Source: Martelella mediterranea DSM 17316 (lineage in GTDB: Bacteria; Pseudomonadota; Alphaproteobacteria; Rhizobiales; Rhizobiaceae). From it: 64,000 nt of DNA. Location of the stretch: contig NZ_CP020330.1 in assembly GCF_002043005.1 (NCBI RefSeq), positions 2,312,001 to 2,376,000 on the forward strand, read 5' to 3'. The notes beneath the pieces were generated by a model. The model was not told the DNA's origin, made no database searches, and worked only from the letters and a program-made list of their open reading frames with translations. Both the position numbers and the translations under genes were made by a program. Position 1 is the stretch's first letter. Each line of letters opens with the position of its first letter. Below are positions 9,930-19,492 of the stretch, one piece after another.

Positions 9930-10463
9930 TTACGCGTTCCGCTTCAGGTGTTCGTCCAGCCGGGGCATGATTTCCACGAAATTGCAGGGCATGTGGCGAT
10001 AGTCGAACTGCTGGGCGATGATCCCGTCCCAGCCATCCTTGCAGGCGCCGGGCGAGCCCGGCAGCACGAAGACGAAGGTTTTTCCGACGAGCCCCGCGGT
10101 CGCGCGCGACTGGACCGTCGAGGTGCCGATCTTCTCGAATGAAATCCGGTGGAAGATCGCCGAAAAGCCGTCCATCCGCTTGTCGAACAGCGGCTCGATC
10201 GCTTCCGGCGTCACATCGCGGCCGGTAAAGCCGGTTCCGCCTGTGGTCACCACCACATCGATCGCGTCATCGCCGCACCAGGCTTTCACCGTTTCGGCAA
10301 TCGCCGTTCGGTCGTCGCCGACGATGCGGCGATCGGCCAGAACATGACCCGCGGTTTCGATCCGCGCGGCCAGCGTATCGCCGGAGCGGTCGTCGGCAAG
10401 CGTCCGGCTGTCGGAAACGGTGAGCACGGCAAAGCGGACGGGAATGAAGGGGCGGTCGCTCAT
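9930..10463 (-). CDS. moaB: Molybdenum cofactor biosynthesis protein B
   Basis: MoaB/MogA-family proteins adenylylate molybdopterin during molybdenum cofactor assembly. The 177-residue protein has the MPT-binding motif VVTTGGTGFTGRDVTPEA (about residues 90-107) with the conserved Asp, and the later VLPGSPGAC segment. Its start overlaps the ispE stop by 4 bases, so it is the last gene of a TPR-ispE-moaB minus-strand run. No other cofactor genes are nearby. Confidence 0.93.
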   Translation of the reverse strand: MSDRPFIPVRFAVLTVSDSRTLADDRSGDTLAARIETAGHVLADRRIVGDDRTAIAETVKAWCGDDAIDVVVTTGGTGFTGRDVTPEAIEPLFDKRMDGFSAIFHRISFEKIGTSTVQSRATAGLVGKTFVFVLPGSPGACKDGWDGIIAQQFDYRHMPCNFVEIMPRLDEHLKRNA

Positions 10464-11365
10464 GCGGCATCTCCTGAAGAAATTGTGGTCGTGGCAACGA
10501 CGAACCAGTCGGGATAGGCGGCCGCAAGGTTGCGCGCCGCAATCTCGGCGCTCGCAAGATCGGGGTAGAGCCCGAAACAGGTTGCTCCCGATCCCGACAT
10601 GCGCACGAGTTCGGCCCCGGTCGCCGCCAGCGCATCGGTAACGGCAAAGATCACCGGCGCGATGCGGCTTGCGGGAAATTGCAGATCGTTGCGCGCGCTC
10701 TTGATGAGGGCAAGCCAGTCCTCGGCCCGTTGCGGCATATCGCCGTCCAGAATTGGCGAATTATCGCGATGTTCCAGCGCCCCGAAAACCTCGGGCGTCG
10801 CGACCTGGTGCAAGGGGTTTACAAGCACGAGGAAGAGCCTCGGAAACCCGATTGCCGGCGTTATCGCATCGCCGATCCCGCGCGCAAACAGCGGCTTTCC
10901 GGCAAGGCACATCGGCACGTCGGCGCCGAGCGAAAGTGCGAGCGGCGCGGGTATTTCTCCGGGCAGGCGCCAGAGCCTTGCAAGGCCGCGCAAGGTCGCG
11001 GCGGCATCGGCCGAGCCGCCGCCGATGCCGGATGCGGGCGGCAATTGCTTTTCCAGGTGGATATGCACAGGCGTCGCCGAAAACCCTTCCGCCTCGGCAT
11101 ACTCCCGCAGCAGGTTGCGGGCCTTCAGCACCAGATTGCCGCGGTCCGGTTCATCCCCGCGCGGCACGGCGTCGGCAAACCGGCCGGAAAGCGTGAACCG
11201 GTCGGCATCGGCTTCCGCGAATGTCAGCCGGTCGCCGAATGTGGCGAACGTCACCAGCGTGTCGAGCAGATGATAGCCATCGCCGCGCCTGCCGGTGACA
11301 TGAAGCGCAAGGTTGATCTTGGCGCGGGCGTCGACCGTCAAAGCCGCGCCGTCAGCCGTGGTCAC
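10460..11365 (-). CDS. ispE: 4-diphosphocytidyl-2-C-methyl-D-erythritol kinase
   Basis: IspE phosphorylates CDP-methylerythritol in the non-mevalonate isoprenoid pathway. The 301-residue GHMP kinase shows ARAKINLALHVTGRRGDGYH at the N-terminus, the ATP-binding loop PPASGIGGGSADAAA (about 107-121) and the C-terminal MSGSGATCFGL motif. It overlaps its neighbours by 4 bases on each side. The polyprenyl diphosphate synthase two genes upstream uses products of the same pathway. Confidence 0.95.
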   Translation of the reverse strand: MTTADGAALTVDARAKINLALHVTGRRGDGYHLLDTLVTFATFGDRLTFAEADADRFTLSGRFADAVPRGDEPDRGNLVLKARNLLREYAEAEGFSATPVHIHLEKQLPPASGIGGGSADAAATLRGLARLWRLPGEIPAPLALSLGADVPMCLAGKPLFARGIGDAITPAIGFPRLFLVLVNPLHQVATPEVFGALEHRDNSPILDGDMPQRAEDWLALIKSARNDLQFPASRIAPVIFAVTDALAATGAELVRMSGSGATCFGLYPDLASAEIAARNLAAAYPDWFVVATTTISSGDAA

Positions 11366-13149
11366 GGCGTCTTGACGGCGTCTCCGTCTCCCTCAGCCTT
11401 GGCAAGCGGCGTCTTGTCGTCTTCAAGCGTCAGCCCGTTGGCGATCTTGTCGTTTAGCTCCGGCACCAGGTCCTCCGGCGGGTCGTCGGAAAGCGCCTTC
11501 TTCCACTGGTAGATCGCCTCGAGCTTGCGACCCACCTGCCAATAGGCATCGCCAAGGTGATCGTTGATCGTCGGATCGCCGGTGTCGAGCACCACCGCGC
11601 GCTCAAGCTCGCGCACCGCGTCGTCATAGCGCCCGAGCCGGAAATAGGCCCAGCCGAGCGAGTCGATGATATAGCCATCATCGGGGCGCTGATCGACGGC
11701 CTGCTGGATCAGGTCGAGACCCTCCTCCAGATTGATGCCCTGATCTATCCAGGAATAGCCGAGATAGTTCAGCACCTGCGGCTGGTTGGGATAAAGTTCG
11801 AGCGCCCGTTTGAAATCGGGTTCGGCCTTGTCCCACTCCTTCAGCCGCTCATAGGCAATGCCCCGGCGGTAGAAAATGCCCCAGTCCTCGGGCGAGGCGA
11901 CCGGACCGATGCGCGCCACCGCCTGGTCCAGCAGATCGGCCATCGCCTGGAAATCCTTTTGCTCCGAATAGACGCCCGACAGCGCCAGATAGGCGCGGCG
12001 GTCATCCGGCGCCTCTTCGATCAGCGCGGTCAGGTGGTCGCGCGCCTCGTCAAAGCGATCGAGCCCGGCAAGCGCAAGTCCCTGCTGCAGTTCGGCGAGA
12101 CGATATTGCGGGGCATCCTCGGGAATGCGCGAGAAATAGCCGAGCGCGCGCTCCGGCTCGTCATTGGCGGCGGCAACCACGCCGCGAAGATAAAGCACAT
12201 CGGTATCTTCCGGCGTCAGCGCCTCGGCAAGCGCCAGATAGAGCGTAACAATATCATCGCTGCCGCCCTGATTGAGCGCCGCCGCCACTTCGAACAGGGC
12301 GCCGCTGGCGCCCTCCGCAGCGGTTTCCGGCAGCGACTGGATCGGTTCGCCGGCCTCGATGCGTTCACGCACCGGATTGAGCACGGCCGGATTGAGGCCG
12401 TAGGTCTCCGCGGTCGAGACCGTATCGAGCGCCTTGCGGGTATTGCCGGCCTTGGCCTCGATCGCCGAAAGCGCGATGACGGTCTTCAGCATCGTGTCGG
12501 GCGAGGTCGCCGAGCCCTGGCGGTCGAGCAAGGCATCGTTGAAATAGCTGCGCGCCTTGGCGGTATCGCCGGAAGCGGCCGCAATCGCGCCGGCATTGTA
12601 ATTGGTGAAGAGATCGTACCAGGGCGGGCCGGAGAGCGCGTCGACCGTCTTCAGCGCTTCGTCGGTCTTGCCCTCGCCATAAAGCGCCCAGGCTTGAAGC
12701 AGGCCGGAAACCAGGTCGTTGAGCGGCGCGCCGCCATAGGCTTTGAAACGGGGAATCGCTTCCGCGTAGCGTCCGTCCTGCAGGGCCGCGAGCCCGAGCG
12801 CCAGCTCGCGCACGGGCACGAGTTGCGGTTCGTCGGATGTCCTGTCCGCCTGCGCCTCGGCGGCCTTCAGGTCGCCGTTGAAGATCAGGGTGACGAACAG
12901 CTGATTGTTGGTGCCGCTGTCATAAGGTTCGTGCTGCAGCGCCCGCCGGAAATAGGCGATCGCCCGTTCCAGGTCATTGTCCATGGCAGCGGTCTGGCCG
13001 GCCAGCAGCGCGCCGGCAAAGCTCAACGCGCCCTGGGCATCATAGGCCGGGTCGTTCACCGTCGCGTCCTTGGCGCCCGCCGTCATCGGCAAGGCCAGCG
13101 CTGCGGCAAAAAGCATGGTTCTCAGGCGACGTTTCTTCAGGCTGGTCAT
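11362..13149 (-). CDS. Exported tetratricopeptide-repeat protein
   Basis: The 595-residue protein begins with a signal peptide (KKRR followed by a hydrophobic stretch ending ...TAGA at about residue 26) and is then made of tetratricopeptide repeats over most of its length, for example YSEQKDFQAMADLLDQAVAR and ALELYPNQPQVLNYLGYSWI. Such proteins are periplasmic or envelope scaffolds; the partner is unknown. It overlaps ispE by 4 bases and follows the prenyl synthase with a 53-bp gap. Confidence 0.9.
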   Translation of the reverse strand: MTSLKKRRLRTMLFAAALALPMTAGAKDATVNDPAYDAQGALSFAGALLAGQTAAMDNDLERAIAYFRRALQHEPYDSGTNNQLFVTLIFNGDLKAAEAQADRTSDEPQLVPVRELALGLAALQDGRYAEAIPRFKAYGGAPLNDLVSGLLQAWALYGEGKTDEALKTVDALSGPPWYDLFTNYNAGAIAAASGDTAKARSYFNDALLDRQGSATSPDTMLKTVIALSAIEAKAGNTRKALDTVSTAETYGLNPAVLNPVRERIEAGEPIQSLPETAAEGASGALFEVAAALNQGGSDDIVTLYLALAEALTPEDTDVLYLRGVVAAANDEPERALGYFSRIPEDAPQYRLAELQQGLALAGLDRFDEARDHLTALIEEAPDDRRAYLALSGVYSEQKDFQAMADLLDQAVARIGPVASPEDWGIFYRRGIAYERLKEWDKAEPDFKRALELYPNQPQVLNYLGYSWIDQGINLEEGLDLIQQAVDQRPDDGYIIDSLGWAYFRLGRYDDAVRELERAVVLDTGDPTINDHLGDAYWQVGRKLEAIYQWKKALSDDPPEDLVPELNDKIANGLTLEDDKTPLAKAEGDGDAVKTP

Positions 13150-13202
13150 CCGCTCCCTTTCATTGACGGTCCGGCATTGGCAGTCCGGGCGGCACCCGCC
13201 GA

Positions 13203-14219
13203 TCAGTTGATCCGCGCGATGCAGAAGTCGATCACTTCCTCAAGGGCGTGACGGCCGTCGGAACGCGGCAGACCGGACAGTGCCGCGCGCGCCGCTTCGC
13301 CATAAGATAGGGCACGATCAACGGAATCGGCGAGCGCTGCGTGTTTTTCGAGGAGGAATCGGGCTTTTTCGAGGGCGGCATCGTCGTTCTCGCCGCCTTC
13401 GATGGCATTGCGCCAGAACGCCTTTTCGTCGTCGTTGCCGCGCTGATAGGCGAGAATGATCGGCAGCGTCACCTTGCCTTCGCGGAAATCGTCGCCGACA
13501 TTCTTGCCGAGATCGGCGCTGTCGCCGCCATAATCGAGCACATCATCGACGAGCTGGAAGGCAATGCCGAGCGCCATGCCGTAATCCCGCAAGGCCTTGC
13601 GGTCGGCAGCGGTTGCGCCGGCGATGATCGGCCCGACTTCGGCGGCGGCGGCGAACAGCTCGGCCGTCTTGCCGCGGATGACGGCGATATAATCATCCTC
13701 GGTGGTTTCCATCTTCTTGGAAACGGAAAGCTGCAGCACTTCGCCCTCGGCGATCACGGCGGCGGCATCGGAGAGCACCGAGAGGGCCTCCATGGAGCCG
13801 GTTTCCACCATCATCCGGAAGGCCTGGCCGAGCAGAAAATCGCCGACCAGAACGCTTGCCTGGTTGCCCCAGATCATCCGGGCGCTGGATTTGCCGCGCC
13901 TCAGATCGCTCTCGTCCACGACATCGTCGTGCAGCAGCGTTGCGGTGTGCATGAATTCGACGCTGGTCGCGAGCCGGATATGATGCTCGCCGCGATAGCC
14001 GAACAGAGCGGCGGTCGCGAGCGTCAGCATCGGCCGCAGCCGTTTGCCGCCGGATGAAATCAGGTGATTGGCGACTTCCGGAATCATTTCGACATCAGAG
14101 CCCGCCTTCGACAGGATCAGCGCGTTGACGCGCTCCATGTCGGAACGGGTCAGGTCCACGATGGGCTTGACCGAGCCGGATGTTTTGTTCTCTTTAACCA
14201 GTGGTGCGACGGAACCCAA
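13203..14219 (-). CDS. Polyprenyl diphosphate synthase (octaprenyl/decaprenyl type)
   Basis: This enzyme builds the long isoprenoid tail of ubiquinone. Both aspartate-rich motifs are present: DDVVDES (first, about residues 88-94) and DDVLDYG (second, about 210-216); the GGKRLRPML substrate loop is intact. I chose the TTG at 14219 because AAGGAG lies 9 bases before it and it gives a typical rhizobial N-terminus (338 residues). An ATG eight codons upstream is possible. Chain length (C40 or C50) cannot be read from sequence; rhizobia usually make C50. Confidence 0.92.
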   Translation of the reverse strand: MGSVAPLVKENKTSGSVKPIVDLTRSDMERVNALILSKAGSDVEMIPEVANHLISSGGKRLRPMLTLATAALFGYRGEHHIRLATSVEFMHTATLLHDDVVDESDLRRGKSSARMIWGNQASVLVGDFLLGQAFRMMVETGSMEALSVLSDAAAVIAEGEVLQLSVSKKMETTEDDYIAVIRGKTAELFAAAAEVGPIIAGATAADRKALRDYGMALGIAFQLVDDVLDYGGDSADLGKNVGDDFREGKVTLPIILAYQRGNDDEKAFWRNAIEGGENDDAALEKARFLLEKHAALADSVDRALSYGEAARAALSGLPRSDGRHALEEVIDFCIARIN

Positions 14220-14321
14220 GTGAGCTCGCTCCTTTTCATGCATTCATGCCGACAATAGGGAGCGGCATAAGCAGCGACAAGGGGCAATGTGCTCCTTTCA
14301 CGCGAATTTCGGGAGTGAAGA

Positions 14322-14552
14322 ATGGCCCTTGTCAATCTGTTGAGGACCAATGACGCCGTGGTGCTGGGCCTTGTCGAAAGCCTCATGAAAGAAGCCGGAA
14401 TCCACTATTTCGTGGCGGATCGCTCGATGAGCGTGATGGAGGGTTCGCTCGGCCTTCTGCCGCGCCGGCTGATGGTGGAAGAAAGCGCGAAGGCGGAGGC
14501 CCGCGCCTTGTTGATCGATGCCGGGCTCGGCAAGGAACTGGAGCCGGAATGA
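14322..14552 (+). CDS. DUF2007-domain protein
   Basis: The 76-residue protein fits the DUF2007 family (putative signal-transducing, ferredoxin-like fold): the start MALVNLLRTNDAVVLGLVESL and VMEGSLGLLPRRLMV are characteristic. Its role is unknown. The stop overlaps the next gene by 4 bases (ATGA), so it is coupled to the methyltransferase. A GGGAG ribosome site lies about 7 bases before the ATG. Confidence 0.88.
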   Translation: MALVNLLRTNDAVVLGLVESLMKEAGIHYFVADRSMSVMEGSLGLLPRRLMVEESAKAEARALLIDAGLGKELEPE

Positions 14553-15355
14553 CGGCCGAGGCTTCCACCGTCGACGCGTTCCATCGCGGGCGGTTCCATC
14601 TCGTGCAACCGAAGGGAAGGGGGCACCGCGCCGGCATGGATGCGATGCTGCTCGCCGCGATGGTCGAATCGAAGGCCGCAAGGGGCGAGAAGGGGCTGCG
14701 CATCGCCGATCTCGGGGCCGGGGCAGGGGCTGCCGGATTTGCCGTTGCCGCCCGCATTCCCGAGGCAGAGGTCTCGCTGTTCGAGCTTTCGCCGGAGATG
14801 GCGGATTTCGCCCGCCGCTCGATGGCGCTTGCGGAAAACGCCGCGTTCAACGCCCGCATGAAAGTCTTCGAGGCCGATGTCACGCTTACCGGTGCGCGAC
14901 GCAATGCCGCGGGCCTTGCGGACGACGCCTTCGACCACGTCATCATGAATCCGCCCTTCAACGCGGCCGGTGACCGAAAGACGCCGGACCGGCTGAAACA
15001 GGTCGCCCATGCGATGGAGGAGGGACTGTTCGAGGCATGGATCCGCACCGCCGGCGCGATCCTGAAGCCCGGCGGCCAGCTCTCCCTGATCGCCCGCCCG
15101 CAATCGCTCGCCGACATCATCGCCGCTTTCGGCATGCGTTTCGGCGGGATCGAGATCACGCCGGTGCATGCCCGCGCCGGCGAGGATGCCTTCCGCGTCC
15201 TGGCAAGCGCCATCAAGGGCTCGCGCGCGCGGCTCTCGCTGCGCCCGCCTATCATCATGCATGGCAGTGACGGCCACGCCTTCCTGCCCGAGGTTGATGA
15301 TCTCAACAATGGCCGGTCATGCTATCCGCGCCGTCAAACCGGCAAAACGGGCTGA
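14549..15355 (+). CDS. tRNA1(Val) adenine-N6-methyltransferase-like protein
   Basis: The 268-residue protein is a class I SAM-dependent methyltransferase with motif I DLGAGAGAAGFAVA (about residues 52-65), an acidic strand end FELSPEMA, and the catalytic NPPF motif (about 133-136) of N6-adenine/glutamine methyltransferases. The N-terminal FHLVQPKGRGHRAGMDAMLL resembles TrmN6/YfiC. The likely substrate is adenine 37 of tRNA-Val; other structured RNA is possible. Confidence 0.85.
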   Translation: MTAEASTVDAFHRGRFHLVQPKGRGHRAGMDAMLLAAMVESKAARGEKGLRIADLGAGAGAAGFAVAARIPEAEVSLFELSPEMADFARRSMALAENAAFNARMKVFEADVTLTGARRNAAGLADDAFDHVIMNPPFNAAGDRKTPDRLKQVAHAMEEGLFEAWIRTAGAILKPGGQLSLIARPQSLADIIAAFGMRFGGIEITPVHARAGEDAFRVLASAIKGSRARLSLRPPIIMHGSDGHAFLPEVDDLNNGRSCYPRRQTGKTG

Positions 15356-15442
15356 TCAAGGCGTTATTCGTCTGTCCGGCCTTGTCTTCGGCGGGATCGC
15401 GCATACATGCGGGCAATCGAGTTGAAACGCGCAGAGGACGCC

Positions 15443-16309
15443 ATGAAAAACCTGGTCGCCGGTCTTGTTCCCAAGAGGTTCCGCAAGGACAAGACGATCA
15501 TCCCAGTCGTCCGGCTTGCCGGCACGATCATGGCCAGCGGCTCGCCCGGGCGGCGCAATCTGAACCTCGCCTCGGCGGCGCCGGCGCTTGAAAAGGCGTT
15601 TTCGATCAAACAGGCGCCCTGCGTCGCGATCTCGCTCAATTCGCCCGGTGGTTCGCCGGTGCAGTCGCGGCTGATCTATCAGCGCATCCGGGCGCTTGCC
15701 GAGGAAAAACAGAAGAAGGTGCTGATCTTCGTGGAGGATGTCGCGGCATCCGGCGGTTACATGATCGCGCTTGCGGGCGATGAAATTTTCGTCGACCCGA
15801 CATCGATCGTCGGCTCGATCGGCGTCGTATCCGGTGGTTTCGGCTTCACCGAGATGATCGGCAAGATCGGCGTCGAGCGCCGGGTCTACACCTCCGGCGA
15901 GAACAAGGTGATGCTCGATCCCTTCCAGCCCGAGAAGGAAAAGGACGTCGAGTTCCTGAAGGACTTGCAGAACGAAATTCATCAGGTCTTTATCCAGATG
16001 GTCAAGGACAGGCGCGGCGCGAAGCTTGCCGACGATCCGGATCTGTTTTCCGGCCTGTTCTGGAGCGGCAATGGCGGCGTCGAGCGCGGTCTGGTCGATG
16101 GTATCGGTGATATGCGCGCCACGCTGAAAGGCCGCTATGGCGACAAGGTGGAACTGAAACTCGTGACCGGCCCGACCAATTTCCTCGGGCGCAAGCTGCC
16201 GGGTGTCGTTGCCGGCGGGTTCAACGGTGCGGAAATTGCCGCAGGCTTTGCATCGGGGCTTGCCGAAACCGCCGAAGAGCGGGCATTATGGGCGCGTTAC
16301 GGTCTGTAG
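15443..16309 (+). CDS. S49-family serine peptidase (SohB/SppA-like)
   Basis: The ATG at 15443 follows an AGAGGA ribosome site and gives 288 residues; an in-frame ATG at 15407 would add 12. The protein has a single S49 domain. The nucleophile Ser lies in the VEDVAASGGYMIALAGDEI segment, and NSPGGSPVQS forms the oxyanion region. No signal anchor is evident, unlike SppA, so it may act in the cytoplasm or at the inner membrane on signal peptides or small proteins. Confidence 0.88.
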   Translation: MKNLVAGLVPKRFRKDKTIIPVVRLAGTIMASGSPGRRNLNLASAAPALEKAFSIKQAPCVAISLNSPGGSPVQSRLIYQRIRALAEEKQKKVLIFVEDVAASGGYMIALAGDEIFVDPTSIVGSIGVVSGGFGFTEMIGKIGVERRVYTSGENKVMLDPFQPEKEKDVEFLKDLQNEIHQVFIQMVKDRRGAKLADDPDLFSGLFWSGNGGVERGLVDGIGDMRATLKGRYGDKVELKLVTGPTNFLGRKLPGVVAGGFNGAEIAAGFASGLAETAEERALWARYGL

Positions 16310-16327
16310 ACGACGGAGGAGCGTGAA

Positions 16328-16516
16328 ATGGGACGACTGATGTTTCTGGCAGCCATCGCCGGTGGCGGCTACATGCTCTACCGCAAGTTCATCAGCGACG
16401 CCGAGGCGCTTTCTGCCCGCGGCGAGCAGAAACGCGCCGAACAGAAGAGCGGTGCCACCGGCACGCTGGTGCAGGACCCGGTGACCGGCGAATATCGGGT
16501 CAAGAACGCCGATTAA
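16328..16516 (+). CDS. Small single-pass membrane protein, unknown function
   Basis: The 62-residue protein has a hydrophobic N-terminus (about residues 4-20) followed by a charged helix rich in Ala, Glu, Lys and Arg, then TGTLVQDPVTGEYRVKNAD. The ATG has a GGAGGAG site just upstream and starts 18 bases after the peptidase stop, so the two are probably cotranscribed. I do not recognise a family beyond small rhizobial conserved proteins. Confidence 0.75.
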   Translation: MGRLMFLAAIAGGGYMLYRKFISDAEALSARGEQKRAEQKSGATGTLVQDPVTGEYRVKNAD

Positions 16517-16899
16517 CCTCTCGTCAGCCGACGAAATCAGGCTTGATCTTTTGCGTGTCTGAGCGTTCAATGGCGATCGGAACGAGCTCCTTTGTGACGT
16601 CCTCGGATGATCACGTGCCCGCACTTCATGTGCTAGGGAGCCGTTCCACCCTCGCGCTTTCTCCCCTCCGTTTGCTCCGTTGAAAAGTTGACGTTTCGCA
16701 ACCCGCTTGCTCCGGCTTTCTTCCCGGTGCTACAGTTTCCATCTGAACGGTAACCGGGGATTCGCGCCGAAGACGCGACGCCGTTCAGCCGGAGTAGGGC
16801 TGTGCGCCGTTTCAAGGCCTGCTCCTCGCCACAGGAAAGACGCGGCGGCCATCGGCTTTCGCGATTTCCTTTAGGGGAAACCAAGCGAAGGAGAGGGCC
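16517..16899. other. 383-bp intergenic region before the putP-type gene
   Basis: No convincing gene, tRNA or repeat is visible. A TTGACG at 16688-16693 resembles a -35 box but has no -10 at standard spacing. The last bases hold a strong ribosome site (GGAGAGG) for the symporter. The rest is probably leader and regulatory DNA. Confidence 0.4.
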
Positions 16900-18387
16900 A
16901 TGAGTCTTGGTATCACGATCAGCCTGACGGCGTATTTTCTGCTGATGATCGGCATCGGCATTTACGCCTGGCGGAAATCCACATCGAATTCCGAAGAATA
17001 TTTGCTCGGCGGCCGACAGCTCTCGCCGGGCGTTGCGGCCCTTTCCGCGGGCGCCTCCGACATGAGCGGATGGCTGCTGATGGGGCTTCCGGGCGCGTTG
17101 TTCGTCTCCGGTCTTACCCAGAGCTGGATCGGCATCGGCCTCGTCGTCGGCGCGTTCTTCAACTGGGTCATCGTCGCGCCGCGACTGCGCGAACAGACCG
17201 AGCGCTATGACAACAGCCTCACCATCCCGGAATTCCTGTCCAAGCGCTTTCCGAGCAAGGCGCTTTCGCTGAGAAGCATTTCGGCGATCGTGATCGTGAT
17301 CTTCTTCTCGGTCTACACCGCCTCGGGGCTGGTGGCGGGCGGCAAGCTGTTCGACACCGCCTTTCCCGATCTGATCCATATCGGCGGCATGAGCGCCTAT
17401 CAGACCGGCATCTATCTCACCCTCGGCATCGTGCTGATCTACACCATGGTCGGCGGCTTTCTCGCGGTCAGTCTCACCGATTTCATCCAGGGCTGCATCA
17501 TGATGCTGGCGCTGGTGATCATGCCGATCGTCGTGCTCATCAAGGCTGGCGGCTTCGGCGTCTCCGAGGCGCGGATGATGAGCGTCGATCCGAATTTCCT
17601 GTCGATGTTCCACGGACTGACCGTGATCGGCTTCCTGTCGGCTGTCGCCTGGGGGCTCGGTTATTTCGGCCAGCCGCACATCATCGTACGCTTCATGGCC
17701 GTACGCTCGGTCAAGGATGTTCCGGCCGCGCGCAATATCGGCATGGCATGGATGATCATCTCGCTCGCGGGCGCGGTCGGCGTCGGCATTTTCGGGCGTT
17801 CCTATACCGTCGGCAACGATATCAACGTCCCCGATCCCGAAACGATCTTCATCATTCTCGCCAATCAGCTCTTCATTCCGCTGATCACCGGCTTTCTGCT
17901 GGCCGCGCTGCTGGCGGCGGTGATGAGCACGATTTCGAGCCAGCTTCTGGTGGCCTCGTCGTCGCTGACGGAGGATTTCTATCGGCTGTTCCTGCGCCGC
18001 AACGCCAGCGAACGGGAAATCGTCAATATCGGCCGGTTGTTCGTGTTGGTGGTGGCGATCGTTGCTGCCCTCATCGCTCACAATCCCGATTCTGAGGTGC
18101 TTGGTCTCGTCTCCCACGCCTGGGCCGGTTTCGGCGCGGCCTTCGGCCCGCTGATCATCCTGTCGCTGACGTGGCGCGGCATGTCGGGCGCGGGCGCGGT
18201 GGCTGGCCTTGTGGCAGGTGCTGCGACCGTCATCCTCTGGATTTCCCTTGGTCTCGACCAGAGCTTCATGGGCGGTCCCGGCATCTATGAAATCATTCCG
18301 GGCTTCATCGTCGCCTGGCTTGCGATCTGGCTGGTCAGCCTGGCAACGCCGACCAAGGATGAGTTCCGTCCACTCGCGGCGGAATAG
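16900..18387 (+). CDS. putP: Sodium/proline symporter
   Basis: This is a sodium:solute symporter family member of 495 residues with about 13 membrane segments. Features typical of PutP are YLLGGRQLSPGVAALSAGASDMSG near the N-terminus, the following SGWLLMGLPGALFVSG, and GYFGQPHIIVRFMA. It imports proline with sodium, as a nutrient or osmoprotectant. The gene stands alone with a 383-bp leader region and a hairpin 9 bases after its stop. A related substrate such as pantothenate is less likely given the PutP-like N-terminus. Confidence 0.92.
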   Translation: MSLGITISLTAYFLLMIGIGIYAWRKSTSNSEEYLLGGRQLSPGVAALSAGASDMSGWLLMGLPGALFVSGLTQSWIGIGLVVGAFFNWVIVAPRLREQTERYDNSLTIPEFLSKRFPSKALSLRSISAIVIVIFFSVYTASGLVAGGKLFDTAFPDLIHIGGMSAYQTGIYLTLGIVLIYTMVGGFLAVSLTDFIQGCIMMLALVIMPIVVLIKAGGFGVSEARMMSVDPNFLSMFHGLTVIGFLSAVAWGLGYFGQPHIIVRFMAVRSVKDVPAARNIGMAWMIISLAGAVGVGIFGRSYTVGNDINVPDPETIFIILANQLFIPLITGFLLAALLAAVMSTISSQLLVASSSLTEDFYRLFLRRNASEREIVNIGRLFVLVVAIVAALIAHNPDSEVLGLVSHAWAGFGAAFGPLIILSLTWRGMSGAGAVAGLVAGAATVILWISLGLDQSFMGGPGIYEIIPGFIVAWLAIWLVSLATPTKDEFRPLAAE

Positions 18388-18395
18388 GCATCAAC

Positions 18396-18425
18396 CGGGT
18401 GGCCGTGCTTAAGCGCGGCCACCCG
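18396..18425 (+). terminator. Strong hairpin after the putP-type gene
   Basis: CGGGTGGCCG pairs perfectly with CGGCCACCCG (10 bp) around a 10-base loop. No T-tract follows, so this may be a 3' stabilising hairpin or a Rho-assisted end rather than a classic terminator. Confidence 0.5.
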
Positions 18426-18491
18426 ACCCTTGACCCTTCTCTGCTTTAGTGGCACTCACCGCTCATCCAAGAATGACGGAAGCCTTCTGCC

Positions 18492-19442
18492 ATGTCCGAA
18501 GCGACGATACCGCCCCACATGCACCCGACCCGCTCCTTTCAGGGGCTGATCCTGACATTGCAGGCCTATTGGGCCGACAAGGGTTGCGCCATCCTGCAGC
18601 CCTACGACATGGAAGTGGGCGCCGGTACGCTGCATCCCTCGACAACGCTGCGCGCGCTCGGGCCGAAGCGCTGGAACGTCGCCTATGTGCAGCCTTCGCG
18701 CCGCCCGGCCGATGGCCGTTATGGCGAGAACCCGAACCGCCTGCAGCATTACTATCAGTATCAGGTACTCCTGAAGCCGTCGCCGCCGGACCTGCAGGAA
18801 CTCTATCTCGGCTCGCTGAAGGCGATCGGTCTCGATCCGCTGCTGCATGACGTGCGCTTTGTCGAGGACGACTGGGAAAACCCGACGACAGGCTCCTGGG
18901 GGCTTGGCTGGGAATGTTGGTGCGATGGCATGGAAGTCTCGCAGTTCACCTATTTTCAGCAGGTCTGCGGCATCGAATGCGCGCCGGTCGCCGGCGAACT
19001 GACCTACGGGCTTGAGCGCATCGCCATGTATGTGCAGGGCGTCGACAGCGTCTACGACCTCAATTTCAACGGCCGCGAGGGCGACGAGAAGGTCACCTAT
19101 GGCGACGTCTTCCTGCAGACCGAGCAGGAATATTCGCGCCATAATTTCGAATATGCCAATACCGAGATGCTGCACCGGCACTTTCTCGATGCGGAAGCCG
19201 AGTGCAAGGCGCTGCTGGCAGCGGGCAACCCCGGCGAATCTGGCATGCTGCATAAATGCGTGTTCCCGGCCTATGACCAGTGCATCAAGGCCTCGCACAT
19301 CTTCAACCTGCTCGATGCCCGCGGCGTGATTTCCGTGACCGAGCGGCAGAGCTATATCCTGCGCGTGCGCACACTGGCCAAAGCCTGCGGCGAGGCCTAT
19401 CTTCTGACCGATGCCGGGGGCTTTGAAGCCCGGGCCGCCTGA
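18492..19442 (+). CDS. glyQ: Glycine--tRNA ligase alpha subunit
   Basis: GlyQ carries the catalytic class II core of the alpha2-beta2 bacterial glycyl-tRNA synthetase. The 316-residue protein shows the standard features: [49 protein letters not shown] and [12 protein letters not shown]. It is separated from glyS by about 5 kb holding four genes. In many alphaproteobacteria the two subunit genes are close but interrupted in this way. Confidence 0.97.
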   Translation: MSEATIPPHMHPTRSFQGLILTLQAYWADKGCAILQPYDMEVGAGTLHPSTTLRALGPKRWNVAYVQPSRRPADGRYGENPNRLQHYYQYQVLLKPSPPDLQELYLGSLKAIGLDPLLHDVRFVEDDWENPTTGSWGLGWECWCDGMEVSQFTYFQQVCGIECAPVAGELTYGLERIAMYVQGVDSVYDLNFNGREGDEKVTYGDVFLQTEQEYSRHNFEYANTEMLHRHFLDAEAECKALLAAGNPGESGMLHKCVFPAYDQCIKASHIFNLLDARGVISVTERQSYILRVRTLAKACGEAYLLTDAGGFEARAA

Positions 19443-19492
19443 AGCCGGCCATTCGACCGGCGATTAAGAGACCGGAGCGGGAAGGAATACGC

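Noticed and set aside
16688..16736. TTGACG plus TACAGT as a promoter of the putP-type gene
   Set aside because: The two boxes are 37 bases apart, far from the 16-18 needed.
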